Shown: positions 25,483 through 34,396, numbered from the stretch's first letter. The stretch is 49,785 bases of DNA from Lachnospiraceae bacterium (GCA_900772845.1 CAAGSD010000049.1:1-49785); one strand, 5' to 3'. Made by a program: numbers and translations. The notes: generated by a model from the sequence alone, not told the origin.

Positions 25483-25505
25483 GTAACTATTCAGAGCCAT
25501 ATAAA
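25483..25505. repeat. GTAACTATTC repeat, truncated copy E
   Basis: GTAACTATTCAGAGCCATAT is identical to the left end of copies C and D, then it breaks off a few bases before the prfB terminator. Confidence 0.6.
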
Positions 25506-25519
25506 GATCATTACGTACA

Positions 25520-25562
25520 AAAAACACATTCCGTAAGGCAAAAGCCCTGGGAATGTGTTTTT
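25520..25562. terminator. Bidirectional terminator between DUF975 gene and prfB
   Basis: AAAAACACATTCC pairs with GGAATGTGTTTTT (13 bp). T/A tracts lie on both sides. Confidence 0.85.
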
Positions 25563-25572
25563 ATTTATCATT

Positions 25573-26704
25573 TTATGAATTTTCGGTCTTGTTATCTCCC
25601 TGCACACTGATCCATTTCAGATAACCGTTGATGAACATATCAAGGCCGCCGTCCAGTACTGCGTCCACATTACCGGTCTCCACATCGGTACGATGATCCT
25701 TGACCAGTGTATAAGGCTGTAATACATAGGAGCGGATCTGGTTACCCCAGCCGATCTCCTTGACCTCGCCACGGATATCAGACAGCTTCTCGGCATTTGC
25801 TTCCTGCTTTAACAGATACAGCTTCGCTTTCAGCATCTGCATTGCTTTATCCTTGTTCTGGAACTGGCTTCGCTCATTCTGACACTGTACCACAGTTCCC
25901 GTAGGAATATGGGTGATACGGATGGCAGAGGAGGTCTTGTTGATATGCTGGCCACCGGCACCGCTGCTTCGGTAAGTGTCGATGCGCAGATCCTTCTCAT
26001 CAATATCCACATCCAGATCGCCCTCAATATCCGGCATAACATCCAGCGATACAAAGGAAGTCTGACGTTTTCCCTGAGCATTGAAAGGGGAAATACGCAC
26101 CAGACGGTGTACTCCCTTCTCGGATTTCAGGTAGCCGTAGGCATTCAGGCCGTTGACCTGAAAAGTCACTGACTTGATACCTGCTTCGTCACCATCCAGA
26201 TAGTCCAGTACTTCGATGGCAAAGCCCTTGCGCTCCGCCCAGCGGGTATACATACGATACAGCATGCCGCACCAGTCACAGCTCTCGGTACCTCCGGCAC
26301 CGGCATTGAGCTTTAAGATCGCATTGTTTTTGTCATATTCTCCGGATAATAATGTACCGATCCTGAGTTCGTCAAATTCCCTGATAAATTCATCCAGCTC
26401 CTCACGGATCTCAGGGATCAGAGACGCATCGTTCTCCTCATATCCCATATCGATCAAGGTCAGGATGTCATCGAACTGTGTCGAAAGCTTGTCACACTCT
26501 CCCACAGTATCCTTCAGGTTCTTCAGTTCTTTCATTTTCTGATTGGAACGCTCCGGGTCATCCCAGAATCCGGGAGCCTCCATCTCACGTTCCATTTCTT
26601 CGATCCGCTTTGCCTTATTAGCAAGGTCAAAGTGAATCCCTCACTTCCGCTAAAGGTGTTTCGTAGGACAGGATTTCTGTCTTCATCTGATCTAATTCAA
26701 CCAC
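25573..26704 (-). CDS. prfB: Peptide chain release factor 2, with programmed +1 frameshift
   Basis: RF2 reads UGA and UAA stop codons. The main frame (25573-26628) holds the GGQ motif in GAGGQHINKTSSAIRI, the codon-recognition region (GVHRLVRISPFN) and other RF2 blocks. The start is in another frame: GTG at 26704, followed by 25 codons (MVELDQMKTEI...) ending in CTT TGA at 26632-26627. Skipping one base at 26629 joins the frames, giving about 376 residues. A ribosome-site-like AGGG lies just before CTT. Annotating from ATG 26595 would lose the N-terminus. It follows secA by 94 bp, as in many Firmicutes. Confidence 0.96.
26627..26641 (-). other. prfB programmed +1 frameshift site
   Basis: The minus strand reads AGGGATTCACTTTGAC. 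The slippery CTT (26632-26630) is followed by an in-frame TGA (26629-26627) and an AGGG stimulator 5 nt upstream. The RF2 autoregulation site has the same order of elements. The bases between stimulator and CTT are a little more than in E. coli. Confidence 0.95.
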
Positions 26705-26798
26705 TTAACGTCACCCACTTTCTTATTTTATTATTTTAATGATACCAGGTTCAAAAGGTCTAAGCCCACATGAGCTTGCTTATAGGTGGCAAAAAGCA

Positions 26799-29366
26799 TC
26801 AGGCTTTCCGTCCGCAGCAGTTCTTGTATTTCTTGCCGCTGCCGCAAGGACAGGGATCATTGGGATATACCTTTGCATTTTCACGCTTTACCGGTCCCTT
26901 CTGTAAGGAATCATCCTTATTGGTACCGGTGATCTGGGCCTGCTGCTCACGCTCTACCTTCTGCTCGATCTTGATGTGGAACAGAAGTCTTACGGTCTCT
27001 TCGCGGATGTTCTGGGTCATCTCATCGAACATCTCATATCCGCTCATCTTGTACTCTACCAGAGGATCTCTCTGTCCATAGGCCTGTAAACCTACGCCCT
27101 GCCGCAGCTGCTCCATATCGTCGATGTGATCCATCCACTTGCGGTCGATGACCTTCAGCAGAACCACACGCTCCAGTTCACGGATCGCTTCGGGTTCGGG
27201 GAACTCGGCTTCTTTCGCTTCATACAGCTTCACGGCCTCTTCCTTTAACTGCTGTTTTAAGCTGTTCTTCTTGGGCTTATTTATGCGCTCCGGTGTCAGA
27301 GGCTGTAAAGGGATCGTAGGAATGAGCAGGGTATTTAACTCATTGAGATCCCACTCGGATACATCCGCATCGTCATTGATGCAGATATCTACGCAGTTCT
27401 CGGTAATATCGGTGATCATCTTGTAGATCACGTCACGCATGCTCTCGCCGTTCAGTACCCGCAGACGCTCCTCGTAGATAATCTCTCTCTGTTCACTCAT
27501 GACACGGTCATACTCTAACAGATTCTTACGGATACCGTAGTTGTTGCTCTCGATCTTCTTCTGTGCGGATTCGATGGCATTGGTCAATGCCTTGTGCTCG
27601 ATCTCCTGTCCCTCAGGGATACCTAAGGTATTGAACATGCTGATCAGACGCTCGGAACCGAACAGTCTCATCAGATCGTCCTCCAGAGAGATGTAGAACT
27701 TGGATTCACCAGGGTCTCCCTGACGTCCGGAACGACCACGCAGCTGATTATCAATACGTCTGGACTCGTGGCGCTCGGTACCGATGATCTTTAGTCCACC
27801 GGCTGCCTTTGCCTCATCATCCAGCTTAATATCCGTACCACGGCCTGCCATGTTGGTAGCGATAGTCACAGCACCGTGGATACCGGCATCGGCTACGATC
27901 TCTGCTTCCAGTTCATGGAATTTTGCATTCAGAACCTTGTGCTGGATGCCGCGTTTGGTCAGCATTCTGCTCAGCTCCTCACTGGCTTCGATAGTGATCG
28001 TACCTACCAGTACAGGCTGTCCTGTGGCATGTGCTTCCTCTACCGCATTCACGATAGCGTTCAGCTTCTCTCTCTTTGTCTTGTATACAGCATCCTGCAG
28101 ATCCTTACGGATCACGGGACGGTTCGTAGGGATCACTACAACGTCCATGCCGTAGATCTCACGGAACTCGGTCTCCTCAGTGAGAGCCGTACCTGTCATA
28201 CCACACTTTTTATCGAATAAGTTAAAGAAGTTCTGGAAGGTAATGGATGCCAGCGTCTTACTTTCTCTCTTCACCTTTACATGCTCTTTTGCTTCGATTG
28301 CCTGATGCAGACCGTCGGAGTAACGGCGTCCCGGCATGATACGTCCGGTAAATTCATCGACGATCAGTACCTGGTCATCTTTTACCACGTAATCCTTATC
28401 ACGGAACATCAGATTATGGGCACGCAATGCCAGAATGATGTTATGCTGGATCTCCAGATTCTCGGGATCCGCAAAGTTATCAATATGGAAGAATCTCTCT
28501 ACCTTTTCCATACCTGCGGCGGTCAGGTTGATGATCTTATCCTTCTCGTTGACTACGAAGTCTCCGGTCTCTTCCTGTACCACACCCATGATGGCATCCA
28601 TCTTGGTCAGTTCCTGTACATCGTCACCGCGCTTCATCTGACGTGCCAGCAGATCGCACATCTCATACAGTGCCGTGGACTTACCACTCTGTCCGGAAAT
28701 GATCAGAGGGGTTCTGGCTTCATCAATGAGAACGGAGTCCACTTCATCGATGATGGCATAGTGCAATCCCCGCAGAACCAGCTGTTCCTTGTAGATGACC
28801 ATGTTATCACGCAGATAATCAAATCCCAGTTCATTGTTAGTAACATAAGTGATGTCACATTTATAGGCTGCCTGTCTCTCCTCGGAGGTCATGCTGTTCA
28901 GCACCACTCCGACCTTCAATCCCAGGAATTCATGTACCTGGCCCATCCACTCTGCATCACGCTTTGCCAGATAATCATTGACGGTAACGACATGGACACC
29001 CTTGCCTTCCAAAGCATTCAGATAAGCGGGAAGGGTAGACACCAAAGTCTTACCTTCACCGGTACGCATCTCTGCGATACGTCCCTGATGCAGGATGATA
29101 CCACCGATCAGCTGTACTCTGTAGTGTTCCATGTTCAGAACACGTTTTGCAGCCTCTCTCACGGTTGCATAAGCCTCCGGAAGCAGATCATCCAGAGTCT
29201 CTCCCTCGGTCAGACGCTTCTTGTACTCTTCGGTCTTACCACGCAGTTCCTCATCGGAAAGTGCCTGCATCGTAGGACGAAGTGCCTCGATCTTGTCCAC
29301 CAGGGGCTCAATACGCTTCAGCTCTCTGGAGCTGTGCGTGCCAAATATCTTCTCAATAACGTTCAT
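26799..29366 (-). CDS. secA: Preprotein translocase ATPase SecA
   Basis: A protein of 855 residues from the ATG at 29366 (TGAGGAAAAA ribosome site). Walker A is in MRTGEGKTLVS, the DEAD-like box in DEVDSVLIDEARTPLIISG. The preprotein crosslinking and helical scaffold domains follow, and a C-terminal zinc motif CPCGSGKKYKNCC binds SecB/ribosome partners. It drives protein export through SecYEG. It is the only SecA copy seen here, and its length and zinc tail fit SecA1. Confidence 0.97.
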   Translation of the reverse strand: MNVIEKIFGTHSSRELKRIEPLVDKIEALRPTMQALSDEELRGKTEEYKKRLTEGETLDDLLPEAYATVREAAKRVLNMEHYRVQLIGGIILHQGRIAEMRTGEGKTLVSTLPAYLNALEGKGVHVVTVNDYLAKRDAEWMGQVHEFLGLKVGVVLNSMTSEERQAAYKCDITYVTNNELGFDYLRDNMVIYKEQLVLRGLHYAIIDEVDSVLIDEARTPLIISGQSGKSTALYEMCDLLARQMKRGDDVQELTKMDAIMGVVQEETGDFVVNEKDKIINLTAAGMEKVERFFHIDNFADPENLEIQHNIILALRAHNLMFRDKDYVVKDDQVLIVDEFTGRIMPGRRYSDGLHQAIEAKEHVKVKRESKTLASITFQNFFNLFDKKCGMTGTALTEETEFREIYGMDVVVIPTNRPVIRKDLQDAVYKTKREKLNAIVNAVEEAHATGQPVLVGTITIEASEELSRMLTKRGIQHKVLNAKFHELEAEIVADAGIHGAVTIATNMAGRGTDIKLDDEAKAAGGLKIIGTERHESRRIDNQLRGRSGRQGDPGESKFYISLEDDLMRLFGSERLISMFNTLGIPEGQEIEHKALTNAIESAQKKIESNNYGIRKNLLEYDRVMSEQREIIYEERLRVLNGESMRDVIYKMITDITENCVDICINDDADVSEWDLNELNTLLIPTIPLQPLTPERINKPKKNSLKQQLKEEAVKLYEAKEAEFPEPEAIRELERVVLLKVIDRKWMDHIDDMEQLRQGVGLQAYGQRDPLVEYKMSGYEMFDEMTQNIREETVRLLFHIKIEQKVEREQQAQITGTNKDDSLQKGPVKRENAKVYPNDPCPCGSGKKYKNCCGRKA

Positions 29367-29432
29367 TTTTTCCTCATTTCCGCACCCTTTTGACAATAAA
29401 ATGTCCATGGGTCTTCGCATAATTCAAAGGTT

Positions 29433-29461
29433 ATTGTAGCAGATTTTCCTCTATGTTTCAA
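29433..29461 (-). promoter_or_regulatory. secA-prfB promoter
   Basis: On the minus strand: TTGAAA (29461-29456), 17 bp, TACAAT (29438-29433), with a leader of about 60 nt. The convergent plus-strand promoter of the HD-GYP gene starts 80 bp away. Confidence 0.7.
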
Positions 29462-29540
29462 CCTTTCAATGACGCAAGCGCCGTGAAAAGGCTGTAAAAA
29501 TTTTGTGAACTCTGCACGACCGGTATTCTCTGCCGCTAAA

Positions 29541-29569
29541 TTGACAGTATTGTTAAAAATAATTATAAT
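29541..29569 (+). promoter_or_regulatory. Perfect consensus promoter of the HD-GYP operon
   Basis: TTGACA (29541-29546), 17 bp, TATAAT (29564-29569): a full match to the sigma-A consensus. A leader of about 85 nt follows; it has no recognisable c-di-GMP riboswitch. Confidence 0.85.
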
Positions 29570-29660
29570 TAACTTAATCAGACAAAGCCATATAGTTATT
29601 GGCAGATATCCTCGTTATTGTTGCCTTGAAAAACTTTAACAGAGCAGGAGTACATAACTT

Positions 29661-30752
29661 ATGAAAAGATTATCCATCACACAATTAATACCAGGAATGA
29701 TCGTGGCAGAAGATGTCTACGATATGGAGCATGAGCTTTTAGCCTCCAAGGGCACGGTTCTCACCGACCGGCTGATCACTAAGCTGGATCTCTACGGCAT
29801 TCTTACCATTTTTGCCGAGGACACGGTTCCGGCTGTGCAATCATCCGATGACACTTCTGATTCCGGCAATTCAGGGGCCTCTTATTCTGAGCGAATCAAA
29901 AGTTCCCCGGAATTCCAGCTTTTTAAAGAAGATTTTGAAAAAGAAGTAGACCTTTTCCGGGAAAACATGAATATGGTAGTCCAAAAAAATACAGCGTTGG
30001 ACGTTAAAACATTATTAAAAAACACTCTGGCCATTGTGTCAAATCATTCCGGAAGCATCAGCATCCTCGATATGCTCCAGAACATGCGGGAATATGATGA
30101 TTCTACTTATACCCACAGTCTGAACGTGGCACTGATCTGCAATATCCTTGCCGGATGGCTGAAGCTCCCCCCTGCAGAGATCGAGCTTGCGACCGCCTGT
30201 GGACTTTTCCATGACATCGGCAAAATGCTGATCCCTTATTCCATCATTGCCAAACCGGGAAAGCTGTCGGACGAAGAGTTTGCAACGATCAAAACACATC
30301 CTTCCCTGGGCTATCAGCTTCTGTTATCCCAGAATGTAGACGATCATGTCAAAAACGCTGCACTGATGCACCACGAGCGTAGTGATGGCACCGGATATCC
30401 TCTGAAATTAAAAGGAAATCAGATTGATCCTTACGCACGGATCGTAGCCATTGCCGATGTTTATGATGCCATGACGGCTGCCCGCTGCTACCGTGGGCCC
30501 CTGTGCCCTTTCCGGGTCATTGAAATGTTTGAAGCGGAAGGTTTTCAGAAATATGATGTTTCCATTCTGCTGCCTTTCCTGGAAAATGTGGTGAATTCCT
30601 GTCTGCAGAACCGTTGTCTGTTAAGTGACGGACGGACAGGTACGATCATATACATCAATAAGGAAAAATTGTCCCGCCCTGTCATACAGTGTGGCGGGGA
30701 ATATGTGAATCTTGCAGATCTGCCAGATGTTACGATCGTTAAACTTCTGTGA
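29661..30752 (+). CDS. HD-GYP domain protein (putative c-di-GMP phosphodiesterase)
   Basis: A protein of 363 residues. The N-terminus (MKRLSITQLIPGMIVAEDVY) resembles the DUF3391-type domain found before HD-GYP. The catalytic domain shows HDIGK at about residue 188, HPSLGYQLL, HHERSDGTGYP (the GYP signature) and IADVYDAMTA. These bind two metals and hydrolyse cyclic di-GMP or related dinucleotides. The ribosome site GCAGGAG is 9-10 nt upstream. It has no transmembrane segment. The 36-bp gap to the pectinesterase gene, with no terminator, suggests an operon. Confidence 0.92.
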   Translation: MKRLSITQLIPGMIVAEDVYDMEHELLASKGTVLTDRLITKLDLYGILTIFAEDTVPAVQSSDDTSDSGNSGASYSERIKSSPEFQLFKEDFEKEVDLFRENMNMVVQKNTALDVKTLLKNTLAIVSNHSGSISILDMLQNMREYDDSTYTHSLNVALICNILAGWLKLPPAEIELATACGLFHDIGKMLIPYSIIAKPGKLSDEEFATIKTHPSLGYQLLLSQNVDDHVKNAALMHHERSDGTGYPLKLKGNQIDPYARIVAIADVYDAMTAARCYRGPLCPFRVIEMFEAEGFQKYDVSILLPFLENVVNSCLQNRCLLSDGRTGTIIYINKEKLSRPVIQCGGEYVNLADLPDVTIVKLL

Positions 30753-30788
30753 GTTTATATCATTGATCAAAGAAAAGAGGTATTTTCT

Positions 30789-31847
30789 ATGTCAGACACC
30801 ATTCATTTGTATGTAAATATGCCCCAGGCTGAGATTCCGGGCAGTTCTTTTTCCACCATTGGGGAAGCACTGGCTTCCCTGCCGGATGTTCCTGCCTCAG
30901 AATCCGGAAAGCAGTTCCCGGCTCCCGTTTCGGAGCTGCCGCCGGTGATCCTGCATATCGGTAAAGGAATTTATCGGGAAAAGCTGGTAATCACCCGTCC
31001 GAATATTACTTTTGAGGGTACCGGCTGTGACGAGACGATCCTTGTCTATGGAGATGCTGCCTTCGATCTCATGCCGGAGGGGGATAAGCGAGGTACCTTC
31101 CGTACCGCTTCCGTCCGGATCGACACTCATGACTTTACTGCCAGAAACCTGACTTTCCAGAACGATTCCGGCTACGGCCACACCGTAGGGCAGGCACTGG
31201 CCGTCTATGTGGACGGTGACCGCAATGCCTTTTATAACTGCCGGTTCTTAGGCAGTCAGGATACGATCTTCGATGCACCCCTGCCATTAAAAGAGGCTCA
31301 GCCCGGCGGATTCAAGGGTCCCGGAGAATTCAAGCCCCGGACCATAGGACGCCATTATTATGAAAATTGTTTTATTCAGGGGGATGTGGATTTTATCTTC
31401 GGAAGTGGCATCGCCTGGTTTGAGCATTGCACGATCTTCTCCAAGCTTCCCGGGGACCGGGTTCCACCGGAAAGCCCGGAATCGGAAGTCATCTATGGCT
31501 ATGTGACTGCCGCATCCACCCCGAAGGAAGAGCCTTACGGTTATGTGTTCCATGAATGCAGACTGGAAAGTGACTGTCCTCCTCACTCCATCTATCTGGG
31601 ACGTCCCTGGAGAGAATGGGCAAAGACAGTGTTCCTGCACTGTGAACTGGGTGAGCATATCCATCCGGCAGGCTGGCAGGACTGGAACAAGCCCCACGGC
31701 CATTTCTACTACGGAGAATATGACTCCTTCGGTCCCGGGGCTTCTCCCGACACACGTGCTGATTTTTCCCATCAGCTAACGGAGGAAGAGGCCGCTGAGT
31801 ATACCGTGGAACGGGTGATGAAGGGTTGGAAACCACAGAAAATTTGA
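30789..31847 (+). CDS. Pectin methylesterase-like protein (CE8)
   Basis: A protein of 352 residues in the parallel beta-helix fold of carbohydrate esterase family 8. Visible family blocks are GQALAVYVDGDRNAFYNC, LGSQDTIFD (conserved QDT), GDVDFIFG (catalytic Asp) and YLGRPWREW (substrate-binding Arg). It removes methyl esters from homogalacturonan. There is no signal peptide, so it should act in the cytoplasm on imported oligogalacturonides. AAAAGAGG precedes the ATG. It lies between the HD-GYP gene and the GNAT gene, far from the importer at 3790-7392. An import partner is not visible nearby. Confidence 0.87.
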   Translation: MSDTIHLYVNMPQAEIPGSSFSTIGEALASLPDVPASESGKQFPAPVSELPPVILHIGKGIYREKLVITRPNITFEGTGCDETILVYGDAAFDLMPEGDKRGTFRTASVRIDTHDFTARNLTFQNDSGYGHTVGQALAVYVDGDRNAFYNCRFLGSQDTIFDAPLPLKEAQPGGFKGPGEFKPRTIGRHYYENCFIQGDVDFIFGSGIAWFEHCTIFSKLPGDRVPPESPESEVIYGYVTAASTPKEEPYGYVFHECRLESDCPPHSIYLGRPWREWAKTVFLHCELGEHIHPAGWQDWNKPHGHFYYGEYDSFGPGASPDTRADFSHQLTEEEAAEYTVERVMKGWKPQKI

Positions 31848-31935
31848 ATCTTTTGTTTGAATGTTTACTATTTGCGTTTACTGCTTTGATTCACAGCCCA
31901 TAAAAGGCATGCTTACCGCAAGGAGTTCTGACACT

Positions 31936-32703
31936 ATGTATCGAGAAGAATTATCTCACCAGCTGGCGCTGGATTACTGCTGTACTCCGGAAGAAGTGAC
32001 AGACTCCGGAAATCATTTTACCATCTACAGCCCCCGGGAAGGCCGACGGCGTTTTCAGGAGGGGGCGGTCTGTGGCTTGAAAATTGCTGTCGTCAATGGG
32101 AAATTATTATTTACCGGTTCCGAAGAAATTGTTGCAGAATGTAGAAAGCGTTATGACAATGTAACCGGTGAATGGTTCTTCGATGCAAAAAGACTTCGGG
32201 AAATAGAAGAACTGCTGTTGCCGTTCCACCTCCGTGTTGCGCAGGCGCATCCTTTTTTTCTGCCGGAAGCCGATATCATGCCTTCCTCTGGCATTCCTTT
32301 GCCAGATGCGTCTGATGCTCTCGCCTTCGATTTGATTCGGTATGACCAAAATGCCATTCTGCAGTTCCGGGAAGACAACCGCTTTGATGAGGCATTTGCC
32401 TTCGATCCCTATGCCCCGGATGTTCTGGGGATTGCCGCAGCAAAAGACGGAAAGATCCTTGGCATGGCCGGTGCCAGTGCCGACAGTCCTCTGTTCTGGC
32501 AGATTGGTATCAATGTGGATTCCCATGCTGTCGGAATGCATGTGGGTTCTACTCTGGTAAGACTTCTGGCGCAAGATATCATCGTCCAAGGTGCCGTTCC
32601 CTATTACGGCACAAGCATGTCACATATTGCCTCCCAACGGGTCGCCCACCGCGCCGGATTTGTTGCAGCGTGGGCAGAATTGATTGCGGAGGAAATAAAA
32701 TAA
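31936..32703 (+). CDS. GNAT-family N-acetyltransferase-like protein
   Basis: A protein of 255 residues from the ATG at 31936, where CAAGGAG lies upstream; a longer reading adds 25 residues without support. The C-terminal half has GNAT features: GIAAAKDGKILGMAGASADS, NVDSHAVGMHVGSTLVRLLAQ and HIASQRVAHRAGFVAAWAE. The substrate is unknown. It begins 88 bp after the pectinesterase stop and probably ends that operon. Confidence 0.72.
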   Translation: MYREELSHQLALDYCCTPEEVTDSGNHFTIYSPREGRRRFQEGAVCGLKIAVVNGKLLFTGSEEIVAECRKRYDNVTGEWFFDAKRLREIEELLLPFHLRVAQAHPFFLPEADIMPSSGIPLPDASDALAFDLIRYDQNAILQFREDNRFDEAFAFDPYAPDVLGIAAAKDGKILGMAGASADSPLFWQIGINVDSHAVGMHVGSTLVRLLAQDIIVQGAVPYYGTSMSHIASQRVAHRAGFVAAWAELIAEEIK

Positions 32704-32715
32704 ATGGAAAGTTAC

Positions 32716-32878
32716 GCGAGCAATGAGCCGCGCATAGGCATAGTGAAGACAGCGATGAGCGCTTGCGCACGATTCGCTGTCTTCACTTATGCCGAGATGC
32801 GGCGAACGCCGCGATATGAAATAAGATTGGCAGCGTTTTATGCTGACAATCTTATGAATAGCGTGGCTCATTGCGGAT
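32716..32878. repeat. Multi-hairpin element with inverted ends (left part of compound repeat)
   Basis: The left end GCGAGCAATGAGCCGCG is inverted relative to GCGTGGCTCATTGCGGA near 32861-32877. Inside are the hairpins GTGAAGACAGCGA with TCGCTGTCTTCAC, GCGGCG-AA-CGCCGC, and AAGATTGGCAGC with GCTGACAATCTT. It is non-coding. Confidence 0.75.
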
Positions 32879-33299
32879 GGTAGTTTCAAATCCACGAACG
32901 TCCACAGCAAACGTAACATCCTTCCGCGGTGGGCATCGAGGCATTTATTATAGCCTACGTTACGAAATGCCCTATAATTTACGTTTTTTCTTTGTTGAGC
33001 CCCGGAAGTTTCCGACAAGCGGGGCGTAATCCGTGTTTTTTCTCTGCTGAGCCCCGGAAGTTTCCGACAAGTGGGGCGTAATTCGTGTTTTTTCTCTGCT
33101 GAGCCCCGGAAGTTTCCGACAAGTGGGGCGTAATTCATGTTTTTTCTCTGCTGAGCCCCGGAAGTTCCTGACAAGCGGGGCGTAATCCATGTTTTTTCTC
33201 TGCTGAGCCCCGGAAGTTCCTGACAAGCGGGGCGTAATCTACATTTTTCTTCTACTATGTCCCGAAGAAAAAAACATCCGCAATGAGCCACGCTATTCA
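32855..33299. repeat. 445-bp element with 24-bp perfect inverted ends and a 52-bp tandem array
   Basis: The 24-bp sequence at 32855-32878 (TGAATAGCGTGGCTCATTGC plus GGAT) recurs exactly inverted at 33276-33299. Between them, from about 32997 to 33260, lie five tandem copies of a 52-bp unit (starts at 32997, 33049, 33101, 33153, 33205), with a decayed sixth. Fifty-two is not a multiple of three, so the array is not coding, and long open frames across it are artefacts. Confidence 0.9.
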
Positions 33300-34202
33300 C
33301 TTTACAATTGACTTCTTCACAACACCGATTCCCAGCGGATAAGGGCCGGTGTGTACTCCAATGGTGGCACCGATCTGGAAAATATGAATATCCTCTATGG
33401 GATAGCCTTTTTCTCTCAGCCGGGCAAGCAATCTGCTGCGGAATTCCACAGCTTCTTCATAATCATAGCCGTATCCTATGCAGATACTGTAATGATCAAT
33501 ATCTGTCTTCTCCTCTGCCAGATATGCCAACAGCAGATCAATCGTCTTATCCACAGTCTTGCGGCGGCTTCTGCCGATACCTGAGGGAAAGATTTCTCCC
33601 TCTTTTAAGGTAATGATGGGCTTGATTCCTAACAGGCTGCCTGCTACGCTTGCCACCTTGCCGATACGTCCGCCATGCTTTAAATATTCCATATTTCCCA
33701 CGGTGAAGAAGATCCTGCCGGAGCTCTTGATCTCATTCAGGCAGTCAATACTCTCCTGGTAACTTTTCCCTGCATCCCTGAGCCGTACTGCCTCCAATAC
33801 ATAAATGCCCTGGAGAACGGTATTCACGGTGGAATCGCAGACATAAATCTGTGCCTCCGGATATTCTTCTTCCAGAATTGCTTTGGCATTCAGTGCAGAC
33901 TGCATGGAACCGCTGAATTTGGTAGTGATACAGATGCAGATGACCGGAGTCCCCACCTTGACAAAAGGAAGAAACGCATCTACATAATCCTGCACAGAAG
34001 GCATAGAAGACTTCGGATACACATCCGGATGATCCACCATCTCCTGATAGAATTCACGGACACCGATCTCTACCATTTCCTTCTGATATTTTCCCTCTTC
34101 AAAAGATACATAGAAGGGAACTACTGTGATATTTTTCTCTTTGGTAAGTTCCACGGGAAGATCGCAGGAACCGTCTGATATAATATGAAATGCTTCGCTC
34201 AT
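33297..34202 (-). CDS. DegV family fatty-acid-binding protein
   Basis: A protein of 301 residues from the ATG at 34202 (AGGTG 9 nt upstream). The DegV core is visible: HIISDGSCDLP at the start, SSMPSVQDYVDAF, TTKFSGSMQSALNAK, CDSTVNTVLQG and IGATIGVHTGPYPLGIGV. The family binds fatty acids (related to FakB subunits of fatty-acid kinase); a partner kinase is not visible here. Its stop codon TGA is supplied by the end of the inverted repeat at 33276-33299, so the repeat reaches into the 3' end of the gene. Confidence 0.88.
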   Translation of the reverse strand: MSEAFHIISDGSCDLPVELTKEKNITVVPFYVSFEEGKYQKEMVEIGVREFYQEMVDHPDVYPKSSMPSVQDYVDAFLPFVKVGTPVICICITTKFSGSMQSALNAKAILEEEYPEAQIYVCDSTVNTVLQGIYVLEAVRLRDAGKSYQESIDCLNEIKSSGRIFFTVGNMEYLKHGGRIGKVASVAGSLLGIKPIITLKEGEIFPSGIGRSRRKTVDKTIDLLLAYLAEEKTDIDHYSICIGYGYDYEEAVEFRSRLLARLREKGYPIEDIHIFQIGATIGVHTGPYPLGIGVVKKSIVK

Positions 34203-34348
34203 TCTCACATACACCTTTCTACTTCTTTGCAGAGTTTAGCTTACCACGTTGTAGAGCAAAAAGCAATGCGTTTTTGATATTGTATTTCATTTCATGGTAT
34301 TTTATATCTTTTTATGTAGTTTTGATAACCACATGTGTACAATTGGGA

Positions 34349-34366
34349 ATGTCGATATTTGTCGAT
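34349..34366 (+). promoter_or_regulatory. Two Spo0A-box-like sites, tandem
   Basis: ATGTCGAT (34349-34356) and TTGTCGAT (34359-34366) resemble the Spo0A box TTGTCGAA (the second differs at one position) and are spaced by 10 bp. They lie about 31-48 bp upstream of the -35 at 34397. Confidence 0.4.
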
Positions 34367-34396
34367 GAAAGGTTGTAAACTAATTATTTATACAAG

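Noticed and set aside
26595..26595. ATG 26595 as the prfB start
   Set aside because: It would lose the RF2 N-terminus; a frameshift site and upstream frame are clear.
28281..29393. A 370-residue plus-strand open frame antisense to secA
   Set aside because: Fully inside the highly conserved secA gene, with no ribosome site or homology I recognise.
29570..29660. Cyclic di-GMP riboswitch before the HD-GYP gene
   Set aside because: None of the conserved GEMM blocks is seen in the 85-nt leader.
32997..33260. CRISPR array
   Set aside because: Units are 52-bp tandem copies with no unique spacers, and no cas genes are near.
32620..33300. A 226-residue minus-strand open frame with repeated GTSGAQQRKN-like peptides
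   Set aside because: It is the translation of the 52-bp tandem array, which does not keep frame in multiples of one unit, and it overlaps the GNAT gene in antisense. No ribosome site was seen.
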